A stretch of DNA of 64,000 nt from contig NZ_CP047047.1 in NCBI RefSeq assembly GCF_030408575.1, positions 1,537,991 through 1,601,990 of the forward strand. Direction: 5' to 3'. Under the pieces are notes generated by a model. It had not been told where the DNA came from, made no database searches, and saw only the letters and a list, made by a program, of their open reading frames with translations. The stretch is from Corynebacterium auris. GTDB taxonomy: Bacteria; Actinomycetota; Actinomycetes; Mycobacteriales; Mycobacteriaceae. This document shows, piece after piece, positions 46,619 to 54,567 of the stretch. Made by a program: the position numbers and the translations under genes. How positions within the stretch are numbered: position 1 is the first letter of the stretch; each line of letters starts with the position of its first letter.

Positions 46619-48649
46619 TTAGCGTTCCTGCAACACGTACGGTTCGGCAGGCGGGCTCTGGGGCAGATTCTCCCGGTTGATCAGCCAGCCCGCGATCTCG
46701 CGGAACACCGGCGCCGTGGTCTGGCCGCCCGCTCCACCCGGAAGGGGCCCGCGCTGCGGCTCGTCGAGCATGACGGCGACAACAAAGCGCGGATCATCGG
46801 CCGGGGCGACGCCCGCGAAGGTGATCCAGAACTCGCTTTGAGAGTACGCCCCCGTCTCTTCGTTGACCTTCTGGGCCGTCCCCGTCTTTCCGGAGAGCTG
46901 GTAACCCTCGATGTCGCTTCCTTGGGCGGTTCCCGAATCTATTCCCGTCGGGTCTTCCTGGAAGGTGGCGCGGAACATGTCGACAACCGTGCGGGCCGTC
47001 TCCTCGCTGACCACGCGGGTGCGCGCGGGCTCCTCCTGGGGCACGTCGTTCCCGGCGGCGTCGGTGACCTTCGCGATAATGCGCGGCTCGATGCGTTCGC
47101 CGCCGTTGGCGAGCGCCTGGTAGACACCGGCCATCTGCAGCGTGGTCCAGCTCATGCCCTGACCAATAGGAAGGTTGGCGAAAGTTCCGCCGGACCACTG
47201 CTCGAGCACGGGCAGCAGGCCCGGGGACTCGTTGGGCAACTCCACTCCCGTCGTCTGCCCGATGCCGAAGCGCTGCAAGTACTCCCAATACTTCTCCTCG
47301 CCCAGGCGCTGCGCGATCTGGAGCGTGCCCACGTTGGAGGACTTCCCGAAGATCCCGGCGGTGGTGTAGGGCACGACGTCGTGCGCCCACGCGTCGTTGA
47401 CCGTCACCCCCGCCATATCGATCGAGCCCGGAACCTGGTGGACCTCGTGCGGGTCCGTCACCCCTTCCTCGATCGCGGCGGCCGCGGCGATGATCTTCGC
47501 CACCGAGCCCGGCTCGTAGGGCGCGGACACGGCACCGTTCTCAAAGTCGCGCCCCTGCTCGAGCTGCTTTTCCACGTCGTTGTTGGGGTCGATGGTGTCC
47601 GTGTTCGCCATGGCCAGGATCTCGCCTGTCCGCGCGTCCAGGACAACGGCCTCCCCGCCCTTGGCCAGGGAGTTTTCCTTCGCCTGCTGGATGGTCTGCT
47701 GCACAAACGTCTGCAGGTCCAGGTCGACGGTGAGCTGGATCGTGGAGCCGTCGACCGCCGGGACCGCGTCGCGCAGCGTGCCGGGAATGGATTGCCCGTC
47801 GACGGAGACGTCCTCGGTGGAACGCCCGTTGATGCCCGTGAGCACCGAGTCGCTGGAGGCCTCGAGACCGAACTGTCCCTGCCCGTCCATGGAGACCCGG
47901 CCCAGAATGTTCTCCCCGATCGCACCGTTCGGGTACTGGCGGATTTCCTGCAGGTCGGCGGCCACGCCGTGGAAACGCTCCGCCACCTCCGCGGCCACGT
48001 CCGGGTCCACATTGCGCACGAGGATCTCGTAGTTCGTCTCGGCGTGAAGTTTGTCCAAAATGTCCTTCGCGCTCACGACACCGCTTTCGCCCGGCTTCGC
48101 TCCCGTGTCCTCGTCGGCGTCATGTTCCGTCCGGGCCGTGGAGCCAGAGACCTTTTGCTTCTCCTGATCCGCCTCCGCGATCATCACCGGGATCTCGTTG
48201 GCCATGGTGCGCAAGACGTCCTCGACTCGGGCGTCAATCTGGGCGTCGATAGCCTCCCGGGAGACGCCAGCCCTGCTCATCTCGGCCGCCTGCTGCTCGG
48301 CCAACTCGCGGCGCAGCAGGACCGGGGAGACCGTCAGCGAGCGGGCCTGCATGGTGTAGGCCAGCTCGTTGCCGGAGCGGTCCAGGATGGGGCCGCGCCG
48401 CGCGCGGTCCTCGTAAATGCGTTCCCTCTGCGCCACCGCCTGTTGCTGCAGCTCCGGCGCCCACACCACCTGAACCCAGGCGAGGCGCCCGACCAGGACG
48501 GCGCCAACAACAACGAAGGCCGCCGCGATAAACCTCGCGCGGCGGTGCGTCACCTTCTTCTGCGGCGCTGGCCCGGCACCGCTGGCGCCCTGCTCGCTGC
48601 GCCGGTGCCCCGGGTCGCGAGGTTGTCTCGTGCTGCTCACGGCCCGCAT
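46619..48649 (-). CDS. ftsI: Septal transpeptidase FtsI (class B PBP)
   Basis: Class B penicillin-binding protein of 676 residues. A basic cytoplasmic tail, one membrane helix (FIAAAFVVVGAVLVGRLAW, about 40-58), a pedestal domain and the transpeptidase domain. Active-site motifs: SxxK in PGSVAKIIAA, SxN in GKSSNVGTLQ and KTG in LSGKTGTAQKV. The pedestal contains an acidic, low-complexity insertion STARTEHDADEDTGAKPGES (about 173-192). It works with FtsW. It begins 131 bp after ftsL. Confidence 0.96.
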   Translation of the reverse strand: MRAVSSTRQPRDPGHRRSEQGASGAGPAPQKKVTHRRARFIAAAFVVVGAVLVGRLAWVQVVWAPELQQQAVAQRERIYEDRARRGPILDRSGNELAYTMQARSLTVSPVLLRRELAEQQAAEMSRAGVSREAIDAQIDARVEDVLRTMANEIPVMIAEADQEKQKVSGSTARTEHDADEDTGAKPGESGVVSAKDILDKLHAETNYEILVRNVDPDVAAEVAERFHGVAADLQEIRQYPNGAIGENILGRVSMDGQGQFGLEASSDSVLTGINGRSTEDVSVDGQSIPGTLRDAVPAVDGSTIQLTVDLDLQTFVQQTIQQAKENSLAKGGEAVVLDARTGEILAMANTDTIDPNNDVEKQLEQGRDFENGAVSAPYEPGSVAKIIAAAAAIEEGVTDPHEVHQVPGSIDMAGVTVNDAWAHDVVPYTTAGIFGKSSNVGTLQIAQRLGEEKYWEYLQRFGIGQTTGVELPNESPGLLPVLEQWSGGTFANLPIGQGMSWTTLQMAGVYQALANGGERIEPRIIAKVTDAAGNDVPQEEPARTRVVSEETARTVVDMFRATFQEDPTGIDSGTAQGSDIEGYQLSGKTGTAQKVNEETGAYSQSEFWITFAGVAPADDPRFVVAVMLDEPQRGPLPGGAGGQTTAPVFREIAGWLINRENLPQSPPAEPYVLQER

Positions 48650-48780
48650 CCCACCTTCTTTGTCGTCCTTGTCGTCTCTGTAGTTGGGCGTTGTTTTCGC
48701 GCCCGGCTCGCGCCCTTATTGTGCCCGCCGCCCCGCGCCGCAGCGGGAGCGCCACACGGCCGCGGCGAAAACTCCCCCGC

Positions 48781-49596
48781 CTAGCGGTCGCTCGGTACGT
48801 TCGGCGCGTACGGCGCCAGGTTCCTCGGAGCGGTGTTGGCGGGAGCCGGGGTGTCCTCCGGGGCGGTGTTTTCCGGTGTGCTGTTTTCCGGGGCGCCGCC
48901 GCTTCCGAGCACGTTGCCACCCGGCACGGAGGTCAGGTTGTCGCCGAGCCGACGCGTCGCGTCCCGGTCGCTTGTCGCCCCGTCGGCTCGGGTGGGGGCA
49001 CCGTTGACATCGATGATCTCCGTCGCCGCCTCCGGGTCGGCCGCCCGCTCCTCGTGGACCTCACCGGCCTCGTCGACCGCGAGGATCCCCGGGTGGCCGG
49101 GCACCACCATCCCGGCCTCGGCCGCGCGCTGGGCGATCTCCCCGGCAGAGCTGACGTCCTCGAGGTCCCGGTTCAACGACTCCACCGCGGCCTGCAGTTC
49201 GCGTTCACGCGACTGCAGCTGCTGGATAGTGAAGGACTGGCTGGTCGCGAGACCCGACAGCGCCATCGCGCAGACAACTCCCGCGATGAGTAGCAGTACG
49301 GCGGCCGCGGAGAGGGTGGACACCTTCTTTTTCGCGGCCCCCTGGACCCCGACGCGGCGGCCACGCACTGAGACGACCTGCTGCGATCCCAGCCGTCCGC
49401 CGCGCGCAACGCGCGGGGTGTGCGGCGCAACACGCCGTCCACCCGGCTGCTGCGTCGGCGCGCCGGTGCGCGGCCTGCGGTGTGGCGCCGCGGGACGTGT
49501 CAGCGTGGCCGTCCCAGACCGTGCCCCGGCGGTAAAATCCCGGCTGGCTCCCATGTGCGTGCCTTTCTCTTCGTGGTAGTTCCCGCGTGACGTCAT
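48781..49596 (-). CDS. ftsL: FtsL-like division protein
   Basis: Bitopic protein of 271 residues in the ftsL position between rsmH and ftsI. A long basic, Pro/Arg-rich cytoplasmic tail (about 1-90), one membrane helix ([20 protein letters not shown], about 97-116), a short coiled coil ([20 protein letters not shown], about 124-143), then a Thr/Pro/Asn/Glu-rich low-complexity tail. FtsL diverges strongly; position and topology carry the call. ATG 49596 overlaps the rsmH stop as ATGA with GGAGG seven nt upstream; ATG 49554 is the alternative. Confidence 0.82.
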   Translation of the reverse strand: MTSRGNYHEEKGTHMGASRDFTAGARSGTATLTRPAAPHRRPRTGAPTQQPGGRRVAPHTPRVARGGRLGSQQVVSVRGRRVGVQGAAKKKVSTLSAAAVLLLIAGVVCAMALSGLATSQSFTIQQLQSRERELQAAVESLNRDLEDVSSAGEIAQRAAEAGMVVPGHPGILAVDEAGEVHEERAADPEAATEIIDVNGAPTRADGATSDRDATRRLGDNLTSVPGGNVLGSGGAPENSTPENTAPEDTPAPANTAPRNLAPYAPNVPSDR

Positions 49597-50633
49597 TGCT
49601 CTTCCTCCGCACGCTTTTCGACGCCCCGCACCCGCACAGAAGCAGCCCTGGGGTTCAGGGCAATCTCCGCGTCGGAGGCCTTTTCCGCGCCGTTTGTGAT
49701 GGAGCGGAAACGCGGCGCGGTGCCCGGCAAGTCGACGGGCAGGCCCTGTGGGGTCGTGGACGTGGTCAGCCGCGCGAACGCGGATTTCACGATCTTGTCC
49801 TCGAGCGACTGGTAGCTCATGAACACAGCCCTGCCGCCGACCCCAAGCAGGCCGGTGATGGCCGGAATCACGTTTTCCACCGCCTCGAGCTCCCGGTTGA
49901 CCTCCACGCGCAGGGCCTGGAAGGTACGCTTCGCCGGGTGTCCGCCGGTGCGGCGGGTCGCGGCAGGGATGGCGTCGTACAGCAGCTCCACAAGCCTGCC
50001 GCTGCGCTCAAAGGGTTCTTTCTCCCGCTCGCGCAGGACCGCCGCGGCGATCTTTCCCGCGAAGCGTTCGTCGCCGTAGGTTTTGAGCACCCGCGCGAGG
50101 TCCCCGTGGCTGTACGTGTTCAAGATGTCCGCCGCAGTCTGTCCCTGCGTCGGGTCCATGCGCATGTCCAAGGGCGCGTCAACGCTGTAGGCGAACCCGC
50201 GGTCCTCGCGGTCGAGCTGCATCGAGGAGACACCGAGATCAAACAGTGCCCCGGCGACGCCGTGCTCGCGCACGGTGTCGAAGGCGTGCCCGTCCGCCGC
50301 GGCTGCCACACTCCCGATCTCGTCGAAGCGCGCCCGCACGGGCACAAAACGTTCGCCGAACTCCGCAAGCCTCTCCCCCGCCTCACGCAGGGCATCGGGG
50401 TCCCGGTCGACGCCGATCACGTGCGCTTCGGGGAAAACCCGCAAGAAGTGTTCGGTATGGCCGCCGGCTCCGAGGGTGCCGTCCACAATCACGGCCCGGG
50501 GGCCGTAGGCGGCAACCGCCGGCTCGAGCAGCTGCGCCATCCTGTCTCGCATGACGGGAACGTGGCCGCGGTTGGCGTCTATGCCGTAGTCCATGTCGGC
50601 GGGCTGCGCGTCGCCGCTGTCCGGTCTGGTCAT
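49593..50633 (-). CDS. rsmH: 16S rRNA (cytosine-1402-N4)-methyltransferase RsmH
   Basis: SAM-dependent methyltransferase of 346 residues acting on C1402 of 16S r[20 protein letters not shown], the SAM loop [27 protein letters not shown] and [19 protein letters not shown] (about 121-139) are characteristic. ATG 50633 lies 11 nt after GGAGG; the GTG at 50642 would be only 2 nt away, so I prefer the ATG. Second gene of the dcw cluster. Confidence 0.96.
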   Translation of the reverse strand: MTRPDSGDAQPADMDYGIDANRGHVPVMRDRMAQLLEPAVAAYGPRAVIVDGTLGAGGHTEHFLRVFPEAHVIGVDRDPDALREAGERLAEFGERFVPVRARFDEIGSVAAAADGHAFDTVREHGVAGALFDLGVSSMQLDREDRGFAYSVDAPLDMRMDPTQGQTAADILNTYSHGDLARVLKTYGDERFAGKIAAAVLREREKEPFERSGRLVELLYDAIPAATRRTGGHPAKRTFQALRVEVNRELEAVENVIPAITGLLGVGGRAVFMSYQSLEDKIVKSAFARLTTSTTPQGLPVDLPGTAPRFRSITNGAEKASDAEIALNPRAASVRVRGVEKRAEEEQ

Positions 50634-50642
50634 GTCTTCCAC

Positions 50643-50837
50643 CCCCTCCGCCTAGCGTTCGTCACCGTCAAATTTGCGTATTCCTTCAACCAGCGCGTGG
50701 CCGGGGGAGCGCATAGAGCCCTGCCCGGAGCGGCTGTTCTGATGTCGGGGAAGTACACCAGAACGCTTCTCGCCCCGGACAGAGTCCGTACACGCTCTCC
50801 GTCAGTAGTCAGCCGTCCGCTCGGCGGGTAGTCAGCC
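50643..50837 (-). other. mraZ-rsmH intergenic region
   Basis: This 195-bp gap contains no credible gene. Short imperfect inverted repeats (for example GTTCTG ... CAGAAC around 50736-50772) may form mRNA structure between mraZ and rsmH, but no intrinsic terminator is seen, so read-through is expected. Confidence 0.4.
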
Positions 50838-51272
50838 CTAGAGCAGACCGGAGAGAATGTCGTCGTCGTCAGCGGCCGCGAAGGCGGCCTCCGTTTCTTC
50901 TTGATATGTGTTCCAGGACTCGGCGTCCCAGATTTCGAGAAAATCGACCGAACCGATGACCACGCACTCCTTGCTCAGGCGTGCGTACTCCCGGTGCGCC
51001 GGCGACAGCGTGATGCGACCGGACCCGTCAAGCGTCTGCTCATCCGCGCTGGCAGCCAGGTTGCGGATAAAGGCACGTGCCTGCGGGTTCGTGCGGGACA
51101 CGGCTGCGGCCTTGCGGGCGCGAGCCGCGAACTCCTCGCGCGGGTACACCGCGAGCGAGTGGTCCTGCCCCTTCGTCACCATCAGCCCGTCCGCCAGCTC
51201 CTCGCGGAACTTGGCGGGCAGTGTCAGGCGCCCCTTGTCGTCGAGCTTGGGAGTGTAGGTTCCCAGGAACAT
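50838..51272 (-). CDS. mraZ: Transcriptional regulator MraZ
   Basis: DNA-binding protein of 144 residues with two tandem AbrB-like half domains, each with the DxxGRxxxP/S-type core: [16 protein letters not shown] (about 10-25) and [16 protein letters not shown] (about 81-96). MraZ binds repeated GTGGG elements in front of its own gene and represses the dcw operon; such repeats are present about 106-140 bp upstream. The ATG is preceded by AAGGAAGG at some distance. Confidence 0.96.
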   Translation of the reverse strand: MFLGTYTPKLDDKGRLTLPAKFREELADGLMVTKGQDHSLAVYPREEFAARARKAAAVSRTNPQARAFIRNLAASADEQTLDGSGRITLSPAHREYARLSKECVVIGSVDFLEIWDAESWNTYQEETEAAFAAADDDDILSGLL

Positions 51273-51377
51273 CCGGAGCCCACCTTCCTTCCACTCACCG
51301 ACTTCGGTTGTTCAGTTTTCTCTGCGCCGACGCGCCGTGACACGTAGTCAGGATGCCACCACGTTTCGCCGCTGTGC

Positions 51378-51412
51378 CCCACTCTAACCCACTTTCCCCC
51401 ACATACGCCACA
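51378..51412 (-). promoter_or_regulatory. MraZ operator: GTGGG boxes at 10-bp spacing
   Basis: On the minus strand GTGGG occurs at 51398-51402, 51388-51392 and 51378-51382, each exactly 10 bp apart, preceded by a degenerate GTGGC at 51408-51412. This (GTGGG-N5)n arrangement is the known recognition pattern of the MraZ octamer, and it lies upstream of mraZ. Autoregulation is therefore very likely. Confidence 0.88.
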
Positions 51413-51627
51413 TCTGACCCGATTTTTTCTTGCCCGCGCCCGAAAAAAGCAGGTCAATAGCGAAAAACCGGTGGGGGACACGCCCGGAAGCCCAGCACAC
51501 CACCCCCGCGTGGCCGGCCACGTACCTTTCCCGCCCAAAATTACTAATTCCGCCAACCTGCGCGAACGGTAGAAACGCGTGGCACTGGGCACGTACAACA
51601 ACCCGCTCCCCCTCCAGTACGGGCAAC

Positions 51628-51643
51628 TGTGGGGGAAAGTGGG
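51628..51643 (+). promoter_or_regulatory. Second, inverted copy of the MraZ operator core
   Basis: TGTGGGGGAAAGTGGG on the plus strand is identical over 16 bp to the minus-strand sequence at 51388-51403, i.e. two more GTGGG boxes at 10-bp spacing in opposite orientation. No plus-strand gene lies nearby downstream. Confidence 0.75.
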
Positions 51644-51691
51644 AGACCCATCGAGCCCGTACGCGGCGCTGACGAACTCAGCATTCAGGCA

Positions 51692-51720
51692 CAAAAAAAC
51701 GCAGCCCCACTGGGGCTGCG
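51692..51720 (-). terminator. Intrinsic terminator of the DUF3040 gene
   Basis: CGCAGCCCCA / TGGGGCTGCG (51700-51709, 51711-51720) forms a GC-rich stem. On the minus strand it is followed by seven T (complement of 51693-51699), 22 bp after the DUF3040 stop codon: a textbook Rho-independent terminator. Confidence 0.9.
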
Positions 51721-51742
51721 CTCCACACGCGGCGAAAAACGC

Positions 51743-52126
51743 CTAGGACTCGAAGCGGCGGCGGAAGTTCTCCTCCATCGACGTCGCGCGCGGGGAGGAT
51801 TTCTTTGCCCGCGCAGCTCCCGGCCGCTCGACCGGCCCCTGCGCCGGGGCACGCAGCGCCATGATCCCGCCGACGAGCATGACGATAAAGCCGACCACGC
51901 TTAGAGCAATCAGCCACATGCTAACTGTCGCCAACGCCACACCCCCAATGAGGAGGACAAGCCCCAGGACAATGACGGCGACGCTGCGCATGGTAAGCCT
52001 TCCCGTGCCACCGCCGACGGAGCTCGAGCCAGCATCGGGCATATTGCTGGCAAACGAGGGATCCTCGGCGAGGAGGGAACGCTCAATCTCTTGCAACGCG
52101 CGCTGTTCCTGCTCCGAAAGAGACAT
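51743..52126 (-). CDS. DUF3040 domain membrane protein
   Basis: Protein of 127 residues. The N-terminus MSLSEQEQRALQEIERSLLA is the DUF3040 hallmark. Two membrane segments follow (SVAVIVLGLVLLIGGVALAT and WLIALSVVGFIVMLVGGIMA), then a basic tail ending in SMEENFRRRFES. DUF3040 proteins are common in Actinobacteria near the dcw cluster; function unknown. A good terminator follows it. Confidence 0.88.
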   Translation of the reverse strand: MSLSEQEQRALQEIERSLLAEDPSFASNMPDAGSSSVGGGTGRLTMRSVAVIVLGLVLLIGGVALATVSMWLIALSVVGFIVMLVGGIMALRAPAQGPVERPGAARAKKSSPRATSMEENFRRRFES

Positions 52127-52217
52127 TCTTTACTCTCCTGCTCTACGTGGGGGGTGTTATCCGGGACTACTTGTTTCAACGCCCGAACACTGCCGAATGT
52201 TCCCCGCCCACAAACCA

Positions 52218-52631
52218 CTACGCCACCAGCATTGCACCAGGTTGCGCCGCCGCGTAGAAATCCTCCACGGCCTCGAGAAACTGACGCACGAGCGACGGCG
52301 CCGGAGCGTCCGCGATTCCGGAGGCCACCCGGGCACGCAGCGCAGAATACGCGGAGAGGCGCCGCGCCCACGCCTGGCCGAACTCCCCGGTAAGCGCGAG
52401 CTTTTCCCACGCACTGCTGGGCAGGCGCTTGCGCTTGCGCAAGGCTGGAGAATCGGCGCAGACCGCACCCGCGACCCGCAGGGCGGCGCGGTAGCCGTAC
52501 TCGAGGGCGAGATCATCGGCCCCGCGGGAGGCCTCGGCCCGCGCCCGCACAAGCAGCTCGTCCGCCGCAGCGAAGAACCGGCCGCTCTTGGCCACTCCAG
52601 ATCGCGTGGTTGCCGAAATGATGCTGCTCAT
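52218..52631 (-). CDS. SAV_6107-like HEPN-fold protein
   Basis: Helical protein of 137 residues resembling the actinobacterial SAV_6107 HEPN-like family (LALEYGYRAALRVAGAVCAD and RQFLEAVEDFYAAA). It contains no histidine, so it cannot carry the RX4-6H RNase motif of HEPN toxins; an RNA-binding or adaptor role would be more likely. ATG 52631 follows GGAGG by 5 nt; ATG 52643 upstream is less well placed. It is divergent from the GNAT gene, and the shared region contains a LexA-like box. Confidence 0.75.
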   Translation of the reverse strand: MSSIISATTRSGVAKSGRFFAAADELLVRARAEASRGADDLALEYGYRAALRVAGAVCADSPALRKRKRLPSSAWEKLALTGEFGQAWARRLSAYSALRARVASGIADAPAPSLVRQFLEAVEDFYAAAQPGAMLVA

Positions 52632-52644
52632 CGCTTCCTCCATT

Positions 52645-52666
52645 CCATGTGTTCACCATGTGTTCG
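52645..52666 (-). repeat. 11-bp direct repeat upstream of the HEPN-like gene
   Basis: CCATGTGTTCA (52645-52655) is followed directly by CCATGTGTTCG (52656-52666), just upstream of the ribosome site of the HEPN-like gene. It may be an operator or a slippage product. Confidence 0.7.
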
Positions 52667-52731
52667 TGCCCGCCTGACCCAAACGATGACTTCACGTTAA
52701 AACCCATGTTCTACACCACCCCCCTCGCATA

Positions 52732-52747
52732 TCGAACACCTGTTCTA
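52732..52747. promoter_or_regulatory. LexA-type SOS box
   Basis: TCGAACACCTGTTCTA matches the actinobacterial SOS consensus TCGAAC-N4-GTTCGA at 11 of 12 defined positions. It lies between the divergent HEPN-like (start 52631) and GNAT (start 52806) genes, next to a TATTGT -10-like hexamer on the plus strand, where LexA would block transcription. Confidence 0.75.
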
Positions 52748-52805
52748 TTGTCGTATTCGGGGGAAACACGCCCGGCGGGGAACCCGGCGTGGTTCGATGG
52801 GGGCT

Positions 52806-53408
52806 ATGAACTACTCGATCCGCCGGCTCTCCGGCCAGGAGTTCGCCTTGCTTGCCCCCACGCTGGTGGACATTTACATCGCCGCAATGGGCTACCCCGC
52901 TTCGATCCGGCGCCAGCGCATCGACGTGTGGAGGGGCGACACCACCTGTCCCGGTTTCACCGGGGTCATCGCCGTCAAAGAGTGCGTCGACGAGAGCGTC
53001 ACCGGGAACTCACAGCCGGAGCGCGTCGTCGGGGTGGCCTACGGGTTTTTCGGCACCCGCGGGCGGTGGTGGGACCAGCAGCTCATTCGCGGGCTAAAGC
53101 AGGCGGGCGCCCTGAACGCCAGCGCGGCGACGATGCTCGACGACTACTTCGAGGTCGCCGAGGTACACGTCGAGGCCGCCTGCCAGGGCCAGGGCATCGG
53201 GCACCGTCTTCTCGCCGAGCTTTTGCGCGGGGTGCCCTCCAGCTGGGCGCTTCTGTCGACCCCCGAGGTGGCGCAGGAGCGCAACGCCGCCTTCGGCCTC
53301 TACCGCAAGCTTGGTTTCGGCGACGTTCTGCGCGACTTCATCTATACGGGGGATAGCCGCCCCTTCGCCGTGCTGGGCCGCAGGCTGCCCCTCGACGGGC
53401 CGGGGTAA
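52806..53408 (+). CDS. GNAT family N-acetyltransferase
   Basis: Protein of 200 residues. The acetyl-CoA-binding motif is VHVEAACQGQGIGHRLLAEL (Q/RxxGxG/A, about 117-136), followed by NAAFGLYRKLGF typical of GNAT motif B. The substrate is unknown. ATG 52806 (MNYSIRRL) is used; an ATG three codons upstream (52797) is equally open. Its upstream region holds a LexA-like box shared with the HEPN-like gene. Confidence 0.85.
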   Translation: MNYSIRRLSGQEFALLAPTLVDIYIAAMGYPASIRRQRIDVWRGDTTCPGFTGVIAVKECVDESVTGNSQPERVVGVAYGFFGTRGRWWDQQLIRGLKQAGALNASAATMLDDYFEVAEVHVEAACQGQGIGHRLLAELLRGVPSSWALLSTPEVAQERNAAFGLYRKLGFGDVLRDFIYTGDSRPFAVLGRRLPLDGPG

Positions 53409-53457
53409 CCTGTTAGGCGTCAACCGCTTCACACCCCGCCGTATGTAAGGAGCCCCG

Positions 53458-54567
53458 GTGAGCCCCTCCCCCACCCCGTTCGATCCCGGCCTCCCCCTCG
53501 CGGACGTCCCGGGAGCGGTAGAGCGGGAGCTCCGGGCCTTCTTCGAGCGCCGCCTCGCGGAGGTCGACGCCATCGGGGCGCCGGTGGTTACGGCCGCGCT
53601 TCACCTCAGCGACTTCGTCCTCAGCGGCGGCAAGCGGATCCGTCCGCTGTACGGGTGGGCCGGCTTCGTCGGCGGTGGCGGCCTCGAACGTAGCGCGGAG
53701 GACCCGAAGCGGGTTCTCCGAGCGGTGAGCGCGCTGGAGCTGATCCAGGCGTGCGCCCTCATCCACGACGACATCATCGACTCTTCCGATACCCGCCGGG
53801 GGCGCCCGACGGTCCACCGGGCCGTCGAGGCGGAGCACCGAGCCCGCGACATGGGCGGAAACGCCGCGGAGTTCGGCCGCAATGTCGCGATCCTCGCCGG
53901 AGACCTCGCCTTGGTGTGGGCCGACGACATGTGGCGCGAATCCGGCGTCAGCCCGGACGCTCTCGCCCGTGCGCAGGACCCGTGGCGGGGCATGCGCACG
54001 GAGGTGCTCGGGGGTCAGCTGCTCGACATCACCCTCGAAGCCACCGGCGACGAGTCCATTGAGCTGGCGAACAAAGTCAACAGGTTTAAGACGGCCGCCT
54101 ACACCATCGAGCGGCCCCTCCACCTCGGCGCCGCCGTGGCCGGGGCCCCCGCCGCCACCATCGAAGCCTTCCGCGGCTACGGCCGCGATATCGGCATCGC
54201 CTTCCAGCTTCGCGACGACCTCCTCGGCGTCTTCGGTGATTCCGCCGTCACCGGCAAACCCGCCGGCGACGACCTCCGCGAGGGAAAACGCACGGTTCTG
54301 CTCTCCCTCGCCCTCGAGGCGCTGGATCGCTCCGACCCCGCCGCCGCCGCCGAGCTGCGCGCCGGCGTCGGCTCAGCCACGGACCCGAGTGAGATCGATC
54401 GTCTGAGCTCGATCATTCGCGTCAGTGGCGCCGTTGAGGGCGTCGAAAAGCAGATTGCGGAGCTGACCACCTCGGGCCTTGCCCACCTCGAAAAAGCGGG
54501 GGTGACCGGCCCCGTGGCCGAGACCCTTCGTGAGCTGGCAATCAGGTCAACAGCCCGCCGTGCGTAG
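53458..54567 (+). CDS. idsA: Polyprenyl diphosphate synthase IdsA
   Basis: Trans-isoprenyl diphosphate synthase of 369 residues making geranylgeranyl-type diphosphate precursors. The first Asp-rich motif is LIHDDIIDSSDTRRGRPT (about 100-117), the second FQLRDDLLGVFGD (about 251-263). GTG 53458 is 5 nt after AAGGAG. The end overlaps the start of mptA; the pair idsA-mptA is conserved in mycobacteria (Rv2173-Rv2174), fitting supply of polyprenyl carriers to mannosyltransferases. Confidence 0.94.
   Translation: MSPSPTPFDPGLPLADVPGAVERELRAFFERRLAEVDAIGAPVVTAALHLSDFVLSGGKRIRPLYGWAGFVGGGGLERSAEDPKRVLRAVSALELIQACALIHDDIIDSSDTRRGRPTVHRAVEAEHRARDMGGNAAEFGRNVAILAGDLALVWADDMWRESGVSPDALARAQDPWRGMRTEVLGGQLLDITLEATGDESIELANKVNRFKTAAYTIERPLHLGAAVAGAPAATIEAFRGYGRDIGIAFQLRDDLLGVFGDSAVTGKPAGDDLREGKRTVLLSLALEALDRSDPAAAAELRAGVGSATDPSEIDRLSSIIRVSGAVEGVEKQIAELTTSGLAHLEKAGVTGPVAETLRELAIRSTARRA

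Larger units (their letters stand above)
51273..51742. other. 470-bp regulatory gap upstream of mraZ
   Basis: This is the largest gap in the window. It holds the MraZ operator (51378-51412), further GTGGGGG elements on the plus strand (51471-51477 and 51628-51643) and, at its far end, the terminator of the DUF3040 gene. Short open frames on the minus strand (for example 51384-51626) have neither a ribosome site nor family resemblance, and I do not call them genes. The mraZ promoter must lie here, but no clear -35/-10 pair stands out. Confidence 0.6.

Noticed and set aside
51224..51694. Possible small genes in the gap upstream of mraZ
   Set aside because: No ribosome sites, no family resemblance, and the DNA is occupied by operator repeats and a terminator.
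52218..52631. HEPN toxin of a toxin-antitoxin pair
   Set aside because: The protein contains no histidine, so the RX4-6H RNase motif is impossible; the neighbouring GNAT gene is divergent, not in an operon with it.
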